Assembly: GCA_964508185.1 (NCBI GenBank)
Contig: CAZDSS010000015.1
Coordinates: 1 to 37,503 of the forward strand
Length of the DNA: 37,503 bases
Source: CAZDSS01 sp964508185
Lineage (GTDB): Bacteria; Pseudomonadota; Alphaproteobacteria; Sphingomonadales; Govanellaceae
Direction of reading: 5' to 3'
Made by a program: the position numbers and the translations under genes. Of the stretch, positions 6,933 through 15,366 are shown in pieces; position 1 is the first letter of the stretch; each line of letters begins with the position of its first letter. The notes under the pieces are model-generated. The model was not told where the DNA came from, ran no database searches, and saw only the letters and a list, made by a program, of their open reading frames with translations.

Positions 6933-7328
6933 TCAGACCGCCTGCCGCATCTCCACGAGCTGGATGAGATTGCCGCAGGTGTCGTCGAGGATTGCCATGC
7001 GCACGGGTCCCGCATCTACGGGCGGCTGGGTGAAGGCGACGCCAAGATCGCGAAGCCGGGCATATTCAGCGTCGAGATCCTCCACCTGAAAGGACGCGGC
7101 CGGGATGCCGTCCCGCCTCAATGCTTCGCGATAGGGGCCGACGGCGGGATGAACGCCCGGCTCGAGCAGCAGCTCGGTGGCCCGGGGATTGTCCGGCTCC
7201 GCCACCGTGAGCCAGCGATGCGCGCCCATGGGCACATCGTGCCGCACCGCGAAGCCGAGGACGCGGGTATAGAAATCCCGCGCCTTTTCCTGGTCGTCGA
7301 CGAAGACGCTGGTCACATAGATCTTCAT
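6933..7328 (-). CDS. VOC (glyoxalase/dioxygenase fold) family protein
   Basis: This is a 131-residue single-domain protein made of two beta-alpha-beta-beta-beta modules. The first starts MKIYVTSVFVDDQEKARDFYTRVLGF and the second begins near SFQVEDLDAEYARLRDLGV. It ends with the typical DDTCGNLIQLVEM strand. The fold is that of glyoxalase/bleomycin-resistance proteins; the sequence does not reveal the substrate. The expected acid ligand is present in the final strand (Glu in QLVEM), and the first-strand ligand position is uncertain. It lies 40 bases from the end of the AMIN-barrel gene and may be read from the same transcript. Confidence 0.88.
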   Translation of the reverse strand: MKIYVTSVFVDDQEKARDFYTRVLGFAVRHDVPMGAHRWLTVAEPDNPRATELLLEPGVHPAVGPYREALRRDGIPAASFQVEDLDAEYARLRDLGVAFTQPPVDAGPVRMAILDDTCGNLIQLVEMRQAV

Positions 7329-7368
7329 GGGGCCTTGCCCTCCTTGCGTGGGTCCGGCCGGAATAACG

Positions 7369-9228
7369 CTAGAAGAAGCGTTGCAGCTTCAGCTGGATGA
7401 AACTGTCGTCGCGGAAGAAGAGCAGCGGGTCGTCGTCGGGAACCCCGAAGAAGAGACGCGCATCCAGCGCCACGCGCCAGGCCGCGGCGATGCGGCGGCT
7501 TGCTTCGATGTTGACGAATTTCGCCTTGCTGTCGAGGTCGAAGAAGGTGCCGACGAGCAATGTGGTGCTGGCGACGTCGTTGGCCGTCCAGCGGAGCGCC
7601 ACGAAGAGGTCGTCCTCGAACGGATTGTCGGCGGGATCCTTCCGCTCGTCCCACAGATATTCGGCGATGACGCCAAGGTCGGACCGCCCGCCGAACAGCT
7701 GATAGGCCGTGTATTCGAAGCCCGCGATGGCGGCGTACTGGTTCTCGCCCGGCTGCGCCCGCCGGATCGCCTCGGCCTTGAGAAGCCAGGGGCCGAAGGT
7801 GCCCTGGAATTCGAGCCCCGTCTGGTCGATCACGTCATAGTGGGGGATGAGGACCGGGGCCCCTTGCCCGTCGAATCCCGGGACGAGGCGCGGATCGCGG
7901 TTGGTGCCGTGGAAATGGGACAGCGCAAGGTCGACGGGCCCCAGGATATGGGACCAGCGGATCGCCCAGTCGGGATCCCAGCGGTCGCGGCCGCTCCCGA
8001 AGCGGGCAAGATCGATTGCGACCGGCAGCGGCCCCCGCGGGCGGCCGTCGCGCCCGGGATACTGCCGCTTGCGAAAGCCGGTCATCACATAGGCGGAGAA
8101 CAGGCCGAAATCGCTGTCGTAGGACAGGGCCGCCATGGGCTGGCCCAGCTTGTCCTCGCCGTCGATGTCCTCCAGCATGTCGTCCTGGTTGATGATGTCG
8201 ACGAGATGCTGGGATTCCACGACGCCCCAGAACACCTTGTCGATGCCGAGGCGCAGTTCCAGCCGGTCGAAGGCGCCGACCCATTTGAGCTCGCGGATGT
8301 CGACATGGGTCCGCTCCCCGTCCTCGCTGTCGAGGCGGGCGAAGGGGGTGAAGGACAGAAGCGACCGTCCGTCGTTCCAGGCATAGCTGATGCTGGGCTC
8401 GATGGCGACGGAGGCGGACAGGCGGCCGGGCTTCGGCTCCGGCTCCTCCGACCGTTCGGGGAACCAGCGTCCCTCCACCTCCACATAGCCGTCGATGCTG
8501 AGGCCGTCGAACAGGCCGCTCGCATAGGCGCCGTCCATTGCAAGCCTCGGCGCCTGCTCTTCCTCCCTGGCGCGAGCGGGGGGCGTTGCAGGCGGCGGGG
8601 GCGGGGCCTGCTCGGGCGCGGGCGACCGTTCCGGCTCCGGCGCGGGCGGGGATTCCGCCGGGGGCTCGTCCGCGCGCGCCGCATGGTCCTGCGCCGTGGG
8701 AGTCGCGGTGGGCGTCGTCGGGACGGGCCGCGCCGCCGCCAGATTGCCGAGGAGCGGGGCCGCAGGCTTCGCCCCGTCGGTGGCGACGAGCCGCGCCCAT
8801 TCGGCCCGCGGCACCTCGCGCATGTCGAAGACGAGCCGGTAGGGCGCATCCGCCTCGCTTTCGGGCAGCAGGCGGAAGGCGCGGGTCACCTCGGCGGGGG
8901 CGGCAAGCTTCACCGCAAGCCTGCGTGATGCGGGATCCGCCAGGTCGATGCCCGAAATGACGCCGCCCGAAGCGGTGCGGGGCAGCTGCAGCGCACCCTC
9001 GCCCTCGATCTCGATCACGAGCCTCAGTTCCGCGTCGTAGCGGACGGCGAAGGTCGCGGGCCCGTCGAGATCGATCACCAGCCGCGTCATGTCGGGATGG
9101 CGGCCGACCCGCACATTGAGGATGTCCGCGGCCGCGGCGGGCAGGGCAAGCTGCGCGGCGCCGAGGAAGGTCGCAAGCAGAAGGCGGCTACGCAAGCGGC
9201 GAAGGCGCGGCGAACCGGGCTTGGTCAT
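7369..9228 (-). CDS. AMIN domain fused to an outer-membrane beta barrel
   Basis: This is a 619-residue protein with an unusual layout. A signal peptide (about 1-34) precedes an AMIN-type domain (about 36-138), with strands ILNVRVGRHPDMTRLVIDLDG and PYRLVFDMREV at its two ends. A Pro/Ala/Glu linker (about 150-228) leads to a beta barrel that runs to the final QRFF, with the terminal Phe expected for BAM substrates. AMIN domains are known from AmiC and PilQ, where they bind peptidoglycan or localise the protein. The barrel has SIDGYVEVEGRWFP and FDRLELRLGIDKVFWGVVESQHLVDIINQ, reminiscent of DUF1302-like proteins found beside MMPL and LolA-like genes. The ATG at 9228 is preferred over a TTG at 9240 because GGGAGG lies just before it. 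Confidence 0.8.
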   Translation of the reverse strand: MTKPGSPRLRRLRSRLLLATFLGAAQLALPAAAADILNVRVGRHPDMTRLVIDLDGPATFAVRYDAELRLVIEIEGEGALQLPRTASGGVISGIDLADPASRRLAVKLAAPAEVTRAFRLLPESEADAPYRLVFDMREVPRAEWARLVATDGAKPAAPLLGNLAAARPVPTTPTATPTAQDHAARADEPPAESPPAPEPERSPAPEQAPPPPPATPPARAREEEQAPRLAMDGAYASGLFDGLSIDGYVEVEGRWFPERSEEPEPKPGRLSASVAIEPSISYAWNDGRSLLSFTPFARLDSEDGERTHVDIRELKWVGAFDRLELRLGIDKVFWGVVESQHLVDIINQDDMLEDIDGEDKLGQPMAALSYDSDFGLFSAYVMTGFRKRQYPGRDGRPRGPLPVAIDLARFGSGRDRWDPDWAIRWSHILGPVDLALSHFHGTNRDPRLVPGFDGQGAPVLIPHYDVIDQTGLEFQGTFGPWLLKAEAIRRAQPGENQYAAIAGFEYTAYQLFGGRSDLGVIAEYLWDERKDPADNPFEDDLFVALRWTANDVASTTLLVGTFFDLDSKAKFVNIEASRRIAAAWRVALDARLFFGVPDDDPLLFFRDDSFIQLKLQRFF

Positions 9229-9453
9229 GGGGCCTCCCAAAAGGTTTACCTGGGAGACGGTAGATTAATAAATATTGCCGAAATCTTAATATTCGATCGG
9301 TCGCGCCCCTGAATCCGCCGCATGGTCCCCCGCCCGTCATGCTCCTGAATTTACGATCGGTTAACCATAACGAAGCGGCGGCTATTTGAAAAGCATCGGG
9401 ACGGGCGTGGGAGGCACCATGCCCGCCGCGGGCGAGGAACCTATGCGGGCGCG

Positions 9454-10254
9454 TCAGCGCACGCGGCGCAGGCTTGCTTGCGAGAAGTCGCTTTCGGTGA
9501 AGCCGACGCCGAAGCGGTAGCCCGACGCCACAAGCTCCGTGCTGCGGCCGTTGCGATGGTTGGTCATGACCATGCGGTGGGCGCGCCAGAACTTGCCGTA
9601 CTGGTGGAAGTCCGCATATTCCAGCGTCTTGAAATGGTCGCCGCGGCGGTCGTGGAAGGTGATCTTCCAGGGCCGGAATTCCTCGACGTCCAGCCACACC
9701 TCCTGGCGGCTGTAGCCGGTGTCGGCATATAGCGGCCGCCGCTCCACCACATGGCACGTGAGATTATCGCCGCAGGGCTCGTCGCGGAGATGACGGTATG
9801 CGAATTTCGCGACCTCGGGCGCCGCCAGATCCTCGTAGGCGAATTCGCTGCCCATGAAGGCGCCCGAACGGTTGGTGCCGGAGATGCGCTTGACCCGCGC
9901 CACTTCAGGCAGCCACACCCACTGGTCGTCGGGATCAAGGATCCGCGTGTGGGAGAGGAGCGCGGTGCCAGCGATGTCCCGCGGCTCGTCGAACACGACG
10001 AGCGACTTGTCGCCCATGTCGGGATCGGTCGATTCGAGGATGCGGATCCGCAGGCTGCGGCGGCTCGATTGTCCGCCGGGGCCGTGGAGGATCATGGTGA
10101 GCGCCGCCTCGTTGTCCACGAAGCCGCTGTCGCGCCGGTCCGCTTCCTGCGCGATCGCAAGGCCGCGATCCTCGGCCTCATCCGCCTGGGCGGGGACCAT
10201 GAGAAGGGCGGCGACAACGGGCAGCAGCCATCTAGTCAGCGGGCTGGATTTCAT
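9454..10254 (-). CDS. Outer-membrane lipoprotein-sorting (LolA-like) protein
   Basis: This is a 266-residue periplasmic protein. The signal peptide is MKSSPLTRWLLPVVAALLMVPAQA. The LolA-like half-barrel then has SLRIRILESTDPDMGDKSLVVFDEPRDIAGTALLSH, DPDDQWVWLPEVARVKRISGTNRSGAFMGSEFAYED and a C-terminal VWLDVEEFRPWKITFHDRRGDHFKTL stretch. This is the signature of the family paired with MMPL/RND transporters, and it probably shuttles a lipid or lipoprotein-like substrate across the periplasm. Its start overlaps the end of the RND gene by 23 bases, so the two are translationally coupled. A 225-base gap separates it from the AMIN-barrel gene. That gap holds an AT-rich stretch (9262-9297) and GGTTAACCATAA at 9359-9370, so the barrel gene may have its own promoter. 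Confidence 0.88.
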   Translation of the reverse strand: MKSSPLTRWLLPVVAALLMVPAQADEAEDRGLAIAQEADRRDSGFVDNEAALTMILHGPGGQSSRRSLRIRILESTDPDMGDKSLVVFDEPRDIAGTALLSHTRILDPDDQWVWLPEVARVKRISGTNRSGAFMGSEFAYEDLAAPEVAKFAYRHLRDEPCGDNLTCHVVERRPLYADTGYSRQEVWLDVEEFRPWKITFHDRRGDHFKTLEYADFHQYGKFWRAHRMVMTNHRNGRSTELVASGYRFGVGFTESDFSQASLRRVR

Positions 10255-12586
10255 GACGCGGTAACTCCCTTTTTCCGTCGAACAGGATGAGCAGCGCCGG
10301 CAGCAGCAGCATGTCCACCACGAAGGCGGCGGCGATCACCAGCGCGGTCATCAGCCCGAGCCGGGCATTGATGGCGAAATCGGCGAAGAGCAGGGTCGAG
10401 AAGCCGAAGATCAGCACGCCCGCCGTGATGACGAGCGCCGGCCCCACCAGGCGATAGGTATAGGCGACCGCTTCCGCCGCATCCGCCCCTTCGGCCCGGG
10501 CGCGCTGGTACTTGACCAGAAGATGGACGGCGAAGTCCACGATGAGGCCGAGGGCGATGGCCCCGACCGCCGCGGCATAAAGCCCGATCTCGCCGGGCCA
10601 TATGGCCCAGGCGCCGAACACGATCAGGATCGGCACGCAATTGACGAGAAGGCTCAGGAGCGAAAGCGGCAGGCTGCGGAGGGCGAGCATGAGGCAGCCG
10701 GCGATGAGCGCCAGCGCGGCGAGCGTCCCCCAGGCCATGCTCTTCAGGGTGCGCTCCGTCAGATGGGCGAAGATGATCGCAAGCCCGGTGCCGTCGGCGG
10801 CGGTGAAATTGCGGGCGAGCCAGGCTTCCGCGCGGCGCTCCAGGTCCTGCATGGCGGCGGTCGAGATGTCGTCCATGACGACGGTCACCCGGGACGCCGA
10901 TTTGGCGACGTCGATGCGGTTGGTGAGCTCGCGGCCGAAGGGCAGGGACATCTCGTAGAGCAGCAGATATTGCGCCGCCGCCGCGCGTGCCTCCGGCAGG
11001 CGGTGCCAGGCGGGGTCGTCCCCATGCATGTTGCGGTTGAGCCGCTTCATGATGTCGGTCAGGGCCGCCACATGGGTCACCCCCGGCTGCGCCCGGAGGA
11101 AGGTCGCGAATTCCTCGAGCTTTTGGAGATAATCGGGATCGTTGACGCCGCCTTCCCCCGCGGCGGGCACGGAGAATTCAAGGAAATAGAGCCCCGGCAG
11201 ATGTTCCGACACGAAGGCGGCGTCGCGGTGGAACGGCACATCCGGGCTGAAGTAGTTGACGAACTTGTCGTTGATCTGGAGCCGCGGCAGGAGCGCCGCG
11301 CCCGTCGCGGCGACGGCCGCAATGACCAGGGTGATCGCCAGCGGCCGCCCCGCGATGGCGGCGGGAAGCCGCGCCGTCAGCCAGTGGCTTTCCGCCTGCG
11401 GGCGGTAACGCGGCGGCGGCAGAAGGTCGAGCAGGATCGGCAGCAGCCCGAGGGTGAAGAGAAGCGCAAGGAGCGCGCCGATCGCCGCCAGATTGCCGAG
11501 ATCGCGATAGGGCGGCGCGTCCGAGAAATTGAGGCTGAGGAAGCCCGCGGCGGTGGTAAGGCTGGTGATCAGCACCGGCGCGAGATTGACGCCCATGCTC
11601 TCGACGATCGCTTCCCGCTTGGTGAGACGCGCGAGCATGGCGCGCATGCTGGCGACCAGATGGACGGCGTCCGCGACCGATATGGTCAGCACCACCACGG
11701 GCAGCGCCGCCGTCGCCGACATGACGGGAATGCCCACCCAGCCCATGACGCCGAGGGAGGCGAGGACCGTGAGGAGCAGTATGGCGGTGGTCGCAAGGGC
11801 CGGCGACAGGCTGCCGAAAAATGCCCAAAGCCCCAGGATCACCACCGCCAGCATCACCGGTGACAGCGAGGCGGCGTCATGTTCCGACACCTCGCGAAGC
11901 GCGGTATCCAGCACCGCGTCCCCGACGAGGGCGAGGGTCGCGTCCGGGTTCTCGGCCCGGAACGCCGCGATCTCCCGTCGCGCCGCCTGCACCGCCTCCA
12001 TCAGGGCGTCCGGCGCGTCGGCGGGGGGATGCAGGGTGATGATGATATTGGTGGTCCGCCCGTCGGGGGAGACGAGGAACCCGACCAGCATGGGCTCCCC
12101 AAGGGCGATCTCCCGCACCCGCGCCGCCGCCGCGGCATCCAGCGCGCCGCCTTCGGGCACCAGATCCTCCACATGGAGGTCGTCGTCCTCGGCGTGGGAA
12201 TGCTGGTGGTTGGCGATGCTGTCCACCCGGGAGACGTGGGGGAGCGTCCACAGGCGATCGGTGAAGTCGCGGAGTGCCGTCAGCCGCTCGGGGGTGAAGA
12301 TGTCGCCCTCATCATGCCGCAGCGATATGGCCAGGCTGTCGAGGCGGCCGTAGCGCTCTTCCAGGCCGTCATAGGCGAGAAGCTCGGGATTGTCGGCATC
12401 GAAAAAGGCGCGGTAGTCGCCCGAGACCTCAAGGCGCCCCACGCCTGCGATCAGCGCGGCGGCGAATCCCATTATCAGAAGTAGCGCCGCCCAGCGCCAG
12501 CGCAGGAGAAACACGGCGAGCGCGCGGCCCGCGCGGTAGCTCGCGCTGCCGCGGTCGGCCTGCCGGATTCCGGATCGGGTCGCCAT
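10232..12586 (-). CDS. RND-superfamily (MMPL) transporter
   Basis: This is an inner-membrane exporter of about 784 residues with two repeats of one TM helix, a large periplasmic loop and five TM helices. TM1 is FLLRWRWAALLLIMGFAAALIAG. The first repeat carries VVVLTISVADAVHLVASM and the second GLIVDFAVHLLVKYQRA; the aspartates within these helices are the proton-relay type seen in MMPL proteins. Family members move lipids and other hydrophobic molecules toward the outer membrane. The gene heads a minus-strand set with the overlapping LolA-like gene. I prefer ATG 12586, preceded by AGGGGCGGACAAC, over an in-frame GTG at 12628 that lacks a ribosome site. A His-rich stretch (NHQHSHAEDDDLH) lies in the first periplasmic loop. 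Confidence 0.92.
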   Translation of the reverse strand: MATRSGIRQADRGSASYRAGRALAVFLLRWRWAALLLIMGFAAALIAGVGRLEVSGDYRAFFDADNPELLAYDGLEERYGRLDSLAISLRHDEGDIFTPERLTALRDFTDRLWTLPHVSRVDSIANHQHSHAEDDDLHVEDLVPEGGALDAAAAARVREIALGEPMLVGFLVSPDGRTTNIIITLHPPADAPDALMEAVQAARREIAAFRAENPDATLALVGDAVLDTALREVSEHDAASLSPVMLAVVILGLWAFFGSLSPALATTAILLLTVLASLGVMGWVGIPVMSATAALPVVVLTISVADAVHLVASMRAMLARLTKREAIVESMGVNLAPVLITSLTTAAGFLSLNFSDAPPYRDLGNLAAIGALLALLFTLGLLPILLDLLPPPRYRPQAESHWLTARLPAAIAGRPLAITLVIAAVAATGAALLPRLQINDKFVNYFSPDVPFHRDAAFVSEHLPGLYFLEFSVPAAGEGGVNDPDYLQKLEEFATFLRAQPGVTHVAALTDIMKRLNRNMHGDDPAWHRLPEARAAAAQYLLLYEMSLPFGRELTNRIDVAKSASRVTVVMDDISTAAMQDLERRAEAWLARNFTAADGTGLAIIFAHLTERTLKSMAWGTLAALALIAGCLMLALRSLPLSLLSLLVNCVPILIVFGAWAIWPGEIGLYAAAVGAIALGLIVDFAVHLLVKYQRARAEGADAAEAVAYTYRLVGPALVITAGVLIFGFSTLLFADFAINARLGLMTALVIAAAFVVDMLLLPALLILFDGKRELPRHEIQPAD

Positions 12587-12646
12587 GTTGTCCGCCCCTG
12601 TTGCGCGGGATCGCTCCTCTGTGGTCACGAGCTTATGCGCCGCCCT

Positions 12647-12661
12647 TTAAGCATTCCCTAA
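12647..12661. promoter_or_regulatory. CtrA-like element in the divergent RND/lipoprotein promoter region
   Basis: TTAA-N7-CTAA differs by one base from the CtrA consensus TTAA-N7-TTAA. It lies between the minus-strand RND set and the plus-strand lipoprotein-M48 set. The rest of the 189-base interval is AT-rich at 12703-12735 and would hold the promoter of the plus-strand operon. Short AT motifs occur by chance in promoters, so this is tentative. Confidence 0.3.
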
Positions 12662-12775
12662 TGATACCGGGCTGCCGCAACCCCTGATTTTCACGAAGCC
12701 GATTGAATTATCATAAAATTAAATCAAAAATAGAGTGACTCCATGATCTGTCCGATCAAAAGGGGAGGGGGTGGC

Positions 12776-13483
12776 ATGGAATGGCTGAAGCGTCCCGCGC
12801 TGTGGCTCGTCGTCGGCCTCGCGCTCATTCTTTCCGCCTGCACGAGCACCAGGCAGTTCGCCCAGGTGACGTCGCTCGACGCCGGAGACGACGGGCTGCG
12901 CATCCTCCTGATGCCGCTTGATGTGGAGCTGAGCTCCCTGCAGGCGTCCGGCATGCTGGAGCCCCATGCGGAATGGACGGCGACCGCGAAGGAGCTTCTG
13001 CTGGAATCGATCATGGAATTCCAGGCGGGGCGCGCCGCAACGGTCATTCCGGTGGATCCCGCGGCATTCACCCGGCGGGACGCCGCGCTGGTGCAGGTGC
13101 AGCGGCTCCATGGCGCGGTGGGGCAGACCATTCTCCTTCACAAGTTCACGGCGGTGGAGCTTCCCACCAAGAAGGACAAGTTCGACTGGACGCTGGGCCC
13201 CGGCACCGCCGCCCTCGCCGACGAATACGGCACGGACTACGCCCTCTTCATCCATGTCCGCGACAGCTACACGAGCGGCGGGCGCTTCGCCCTGCAGCTT
13301 GCCGCGGGGCTCATGGGCGTGGGCCTTTCCGGCGGGGAGCAAGTGGGCTTCGCGTCGCTGGTGGAGCTGAAGTCGGGCAAGGTGGTCTGGTTCAACTTCC
13401 TTCATGACGAGACGGGGGACCTGCGCACCCGGAAGGGAGCGGAGCGCACGGTCGCCAATCTTCTCGGAAAGATGCCGCAATGA
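12776..13483 (+). CDS. Predicted outer-membrane lipoprotein, first gene of the M48 operon
   Basis: This is a 235-residue protein with a lipoprotein signal peptide. The hydrophobic helix LWLVVGLALILSA leads to the lipobox Cys at residue 22; Thr at +2 predicts outer-membrane sorting. The body is soluble alpha/beta with RILLMPLDVELSSLQ, DYALFIHVRDSYTSGGR, a Gly-rich ALQLAAGLMGVGLSGGEQVGFASLVELKSG stretch, and KVVWFNFLHDETGDLRTRKGAERTV near the end. I do not recognise a named family. ATG 12776 follows AGGGGAGGGGG and makes the signal peptide start cleanly; an upstream in-frame ATG at 12743 is less likely. Its stop overlaps the M48 start (ATGA). Confidence 0.85.
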   Translation: MEWLKRPALWLVVGLALILSACTSTRQFAQVTSLDAGDDGLRILLMPLDVELSSLQASGMLEPHAEWTATAKELLLESIMEFQAGRAATVIPVDPAAFTRRDAALVQVQRLHGAVGQTILLHKFTAVELPTKKDKFDWTLGPGTAALADEYGTDYALFIHVRDSYTSGGRFALQLAAGLMGVGLSGGEQVGFASLVELKSGKVVWFNFLHDETGDLRTRKGAERTVANLLGKMPQ

Positions 13484-14721
13484 AGGCGGGCGTCATGAAC
13501 CGGCGCGCCTTTCTCGGCGGCTGCGCCGTCTGCGCGATGCTTGCGTCCTCCGCCCGCGCGCTGGCCGCGGCGGCGCTGCAGGACGGGGCGGGGGATGCGC
13601 TTTTTGCCGATGCGGTGCCGCCCGGTCATCGGCCCGACCCGTCCTCCACGGAAGCGGGCCTGTGGATGGCCGTGGACCAGATGGAGGACACCATCCGCAA
13701 CTCCCACTTGGTCATCGCCGATGCGGAGCTTGCCGCCTATCTGCAGGACCTCAGCTGCCGCCTCGCCCATGGCTATTGCAGCGACATCCGCGTCTATCCC
13801 ATGCGCATCCCCCATTTCAACGCCAGCATGGCCCCGAACGGCATGATGCAGGTGTGGAGCGGGCTGATGTTGCGCACCTCCAGCGAAGCGCAGCTCAGCA
13901 CCGTGCTCGGACACGAGATCGGACATTATCTCCGCCGCCATTCGGTCAGGAACTGGGAGCAGGCGCGGGACCTTTCCAACTTCATGAGCTTCCTGTCCCT
14001 GGGGCTCGCGGTGGCCGGGGCGTCCCCCGGAACCCAGGACCTCGCCCGCCTTGCGGGCTACGGGCTGATATTCAGCTACGGCCGGGATCTGGAACGCGAG
14101 GCCGACGCAATGGGCCTGCACATGATGCACCGCGCCGGGATCAATCCCTGGCACGGCGTCACCGTGTGGGAGCGGGTGGTGGCGGAACAGGCGGCGGCCC
14201 GGTACCGCGCGGCCCAGGACCCTTTCTTCGCCACCCACCCGGCGAGCGTGGAGCGCATCGGCAACCTGTCCCGCCTCGCCCAGTCCCTCGGCCACCGGCG
14301 CGAGGCGGCGCTCGCGGAGGGGCCGGACGCCGGGCCGGGCGCCGCCGACTTCCGGCGCATCGTGGGCCGCCACCGCGCCCGCTGGATCGAGGACCAGCTC
14401 AATCTCCGCCATTTCAACCAGGCGGAGCTCATCCTCGGCTGGCTGGCGGAGGATGGGGTGACGCCGGGCGAAATTCATTTCTATCGCGGCGAACTCTACC
14501 GCAGGCGGGGGGAGGAGGGGGATGCGGCGCGGGCTCGCGATGCTTATGAAGCCGCGATCCGACACGGCGCCGCGCCGCCCGAGGCCCATCGCGGGCTCGG
14601 CCTGGCCCACATGCGTGCGGGCGACCGGGACGCCGCGCGAAACGCCTTCGCCCGCTACCTGGAATTGAAGCCCGAGGCGGACGACCGCGAGATGATCCGA
14701 AGCTATATGGGGGACGTGTGA
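13480..14721 (+). CDS. M48 family metallopeptidase with TPR-like C-terminus
   Basis: This 413-residue protein is exported. Its N-terminus NRRAFLGGCAVCAMLASSARALAA has a twin-arginine-like motif and an Ala-rich cleavage region. The zinc site is HEIGH (His145, Glu146, His149) with a downstream EREADAMG (about 205-212) that supplies the third ligand, as in M48/BepA-type periplasmic peptidases. The region from about residue 325 to the end reads as TPR-like helices (AELILGWLAEDGV, AHRGLGLAHMRAGDRDAARNAFARYLELKPEAD). BepA-like enzymes act in outer-membrane protein quality control; a similar role is inference. It overlaps the genes on both sides (ATGA and TGATG), so the three are translated as a unit. 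ATG 13495 is an alternative start that keeps the twin-arginine motif. Confidence 0.92.
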   Translation: MKAGVMNRRAFLGGCAVCAMLASSARALAAAALQDGAGDALFADAVPPGHRPDPSSTEAGLWMAVDQMEDTIRNSHLVIADAELAAYLQDLSCRLAHGYCSDIRVYPMRIPHFNASMAPNGMMQVWSGLMLRTSSEAQLSTVLGHEIGHYLRRHSVRNWEQARDLSNFMSFLSLGLAVAGASPGTQDLARLAGYGLIFSYGRDLEREADAMGLHMMHRAGINPWHGVTVWERVVAEQAAARYRAAQDPFFATHPASVERIGNLSRLAQSLGHRREAALAEGPDAGPGAADFRRIVGRHRARWIEDQLNLRHFNQAELILGWLAEDGVTPGEIHFYRGELYRRRGEEGDAARARDAYEAAIRHGAAPPEAHRGLGLAHMRAGDRDAARNAFARYLELKPEADDREMIRSYMGDV

Positions 14722-15302
14722 TGTCGGGATGGGGGAAATTCCGCGCGGGCTGGCTTGCCCTGCTATCCTTGCTTCTTCTCGCGGCCTGCACGGGCTACAG
14801 AGCCGTGGGGCCGGGGCCGGTATCCATCGGCGCCCTGTCGGTGCAGCCCGCGAGCCCATGGAACAAGGCGCCAATCAAGTTTGCGGGGCGGGAGTTCTGG
14901 ACCCGGGAGGGAGTCTATCTCGACCACATCATCTTCATCGACGGGCTTCCCGACGGCAAGCCAATGTTCGTCGTGGACAAGCGGGCGGAATTCGGGCTCT
15001 TCCGCGCCCACATGCTGCCGAGCGACGTCATGGAACTGACGGAATCGTCGCTCGCCAAGCTTTACGGCAGCGCGCTCGTCGAGACGCGCAATCTCCGTCC
15101 GGCGCCGTTCGGAAACAAGCCCGGCTTCCGCTTCGACTACGGCTATGTGAGCGCGCTCGACGTCCCGATGAAGGGGCTCGCCGCCGGGGCGATCATCGAT
15201 GGCAGGCTCTATCTCATCCTCTACGAAGCGGCGGAGACCCACTATTTCGAGGCCGGACTTCCCGAGGTCGAGGCCCTGATCCGCTCCGCCGCCATCACCT
15301 GA
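14721..15302 (+). CDS. Predicted lipoprotein, third gene of the M48 operon
   Basis: This 193-residue protein starts at the ATG overlapping the M48 stop codon. The signal peptide LALLSLLLLAAC places the lipid-modified Cys at residue 23, with Thr at +2. The mature part has WNKAPIKFAGREFWTREGVYLDHIIFIDGLPDGKPMF, an acidic/basic middle and GFRFDYGYVSALDVPMKGLAAGAIIDGRLYLILYEA near the end, suggesting a small beta-rich domain. I do not recognise a family. Its position in the overlapping operon suggests it works with the peptidase, as substrate, chaperone or anchor. Confidence 0.82.
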   Translation: MSGWGKFRAGWLALLSLLLLAACTGYRAVGPGPVSIGALSVQPASPWNKAPIKFAGREFWTREGVYLDHIIFIDGLPDGKPMFVVDKRAEFGLFRAHMLPSDVMELTESSLAKLYGSALVETRNLRPAPFGNKPGFRFDYGYVSALDVPMKGLAAGAIIDGRLYLILYEAAETHYFEAGLPEVEALIRSAAIT

Positions 15303-15310
15303 GGCGGCGC

Positions 15311-15339
15311 TTGACGGGGGGCATGGCAGACATTACCTA
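15311..15339 (+). promoter_or_regulatory. Possible promoter of def
   Basis: TTGACG, a 17-base spacer and TACCTA lie 28 bases before the def ATG. The -35 is strong and the -10 is weak. A ribosome site AGGA (15348-15351) and GGA nearer the ATG follow. This would give def-fmt-truA its own transcript after the lipoprotein operon. Confidence 0.4.
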
Positions 15340-15366
15340 ATTCCCCAGGAAAGCAGGACGGAAACA

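Noticed and set aside
5772..7400. Long plus-strand frame opposite znuA and the VOC gene
   Set aside because: It is a mirror of recognised genes on the minus strand, with no recognisable domain and shadow-like composition.
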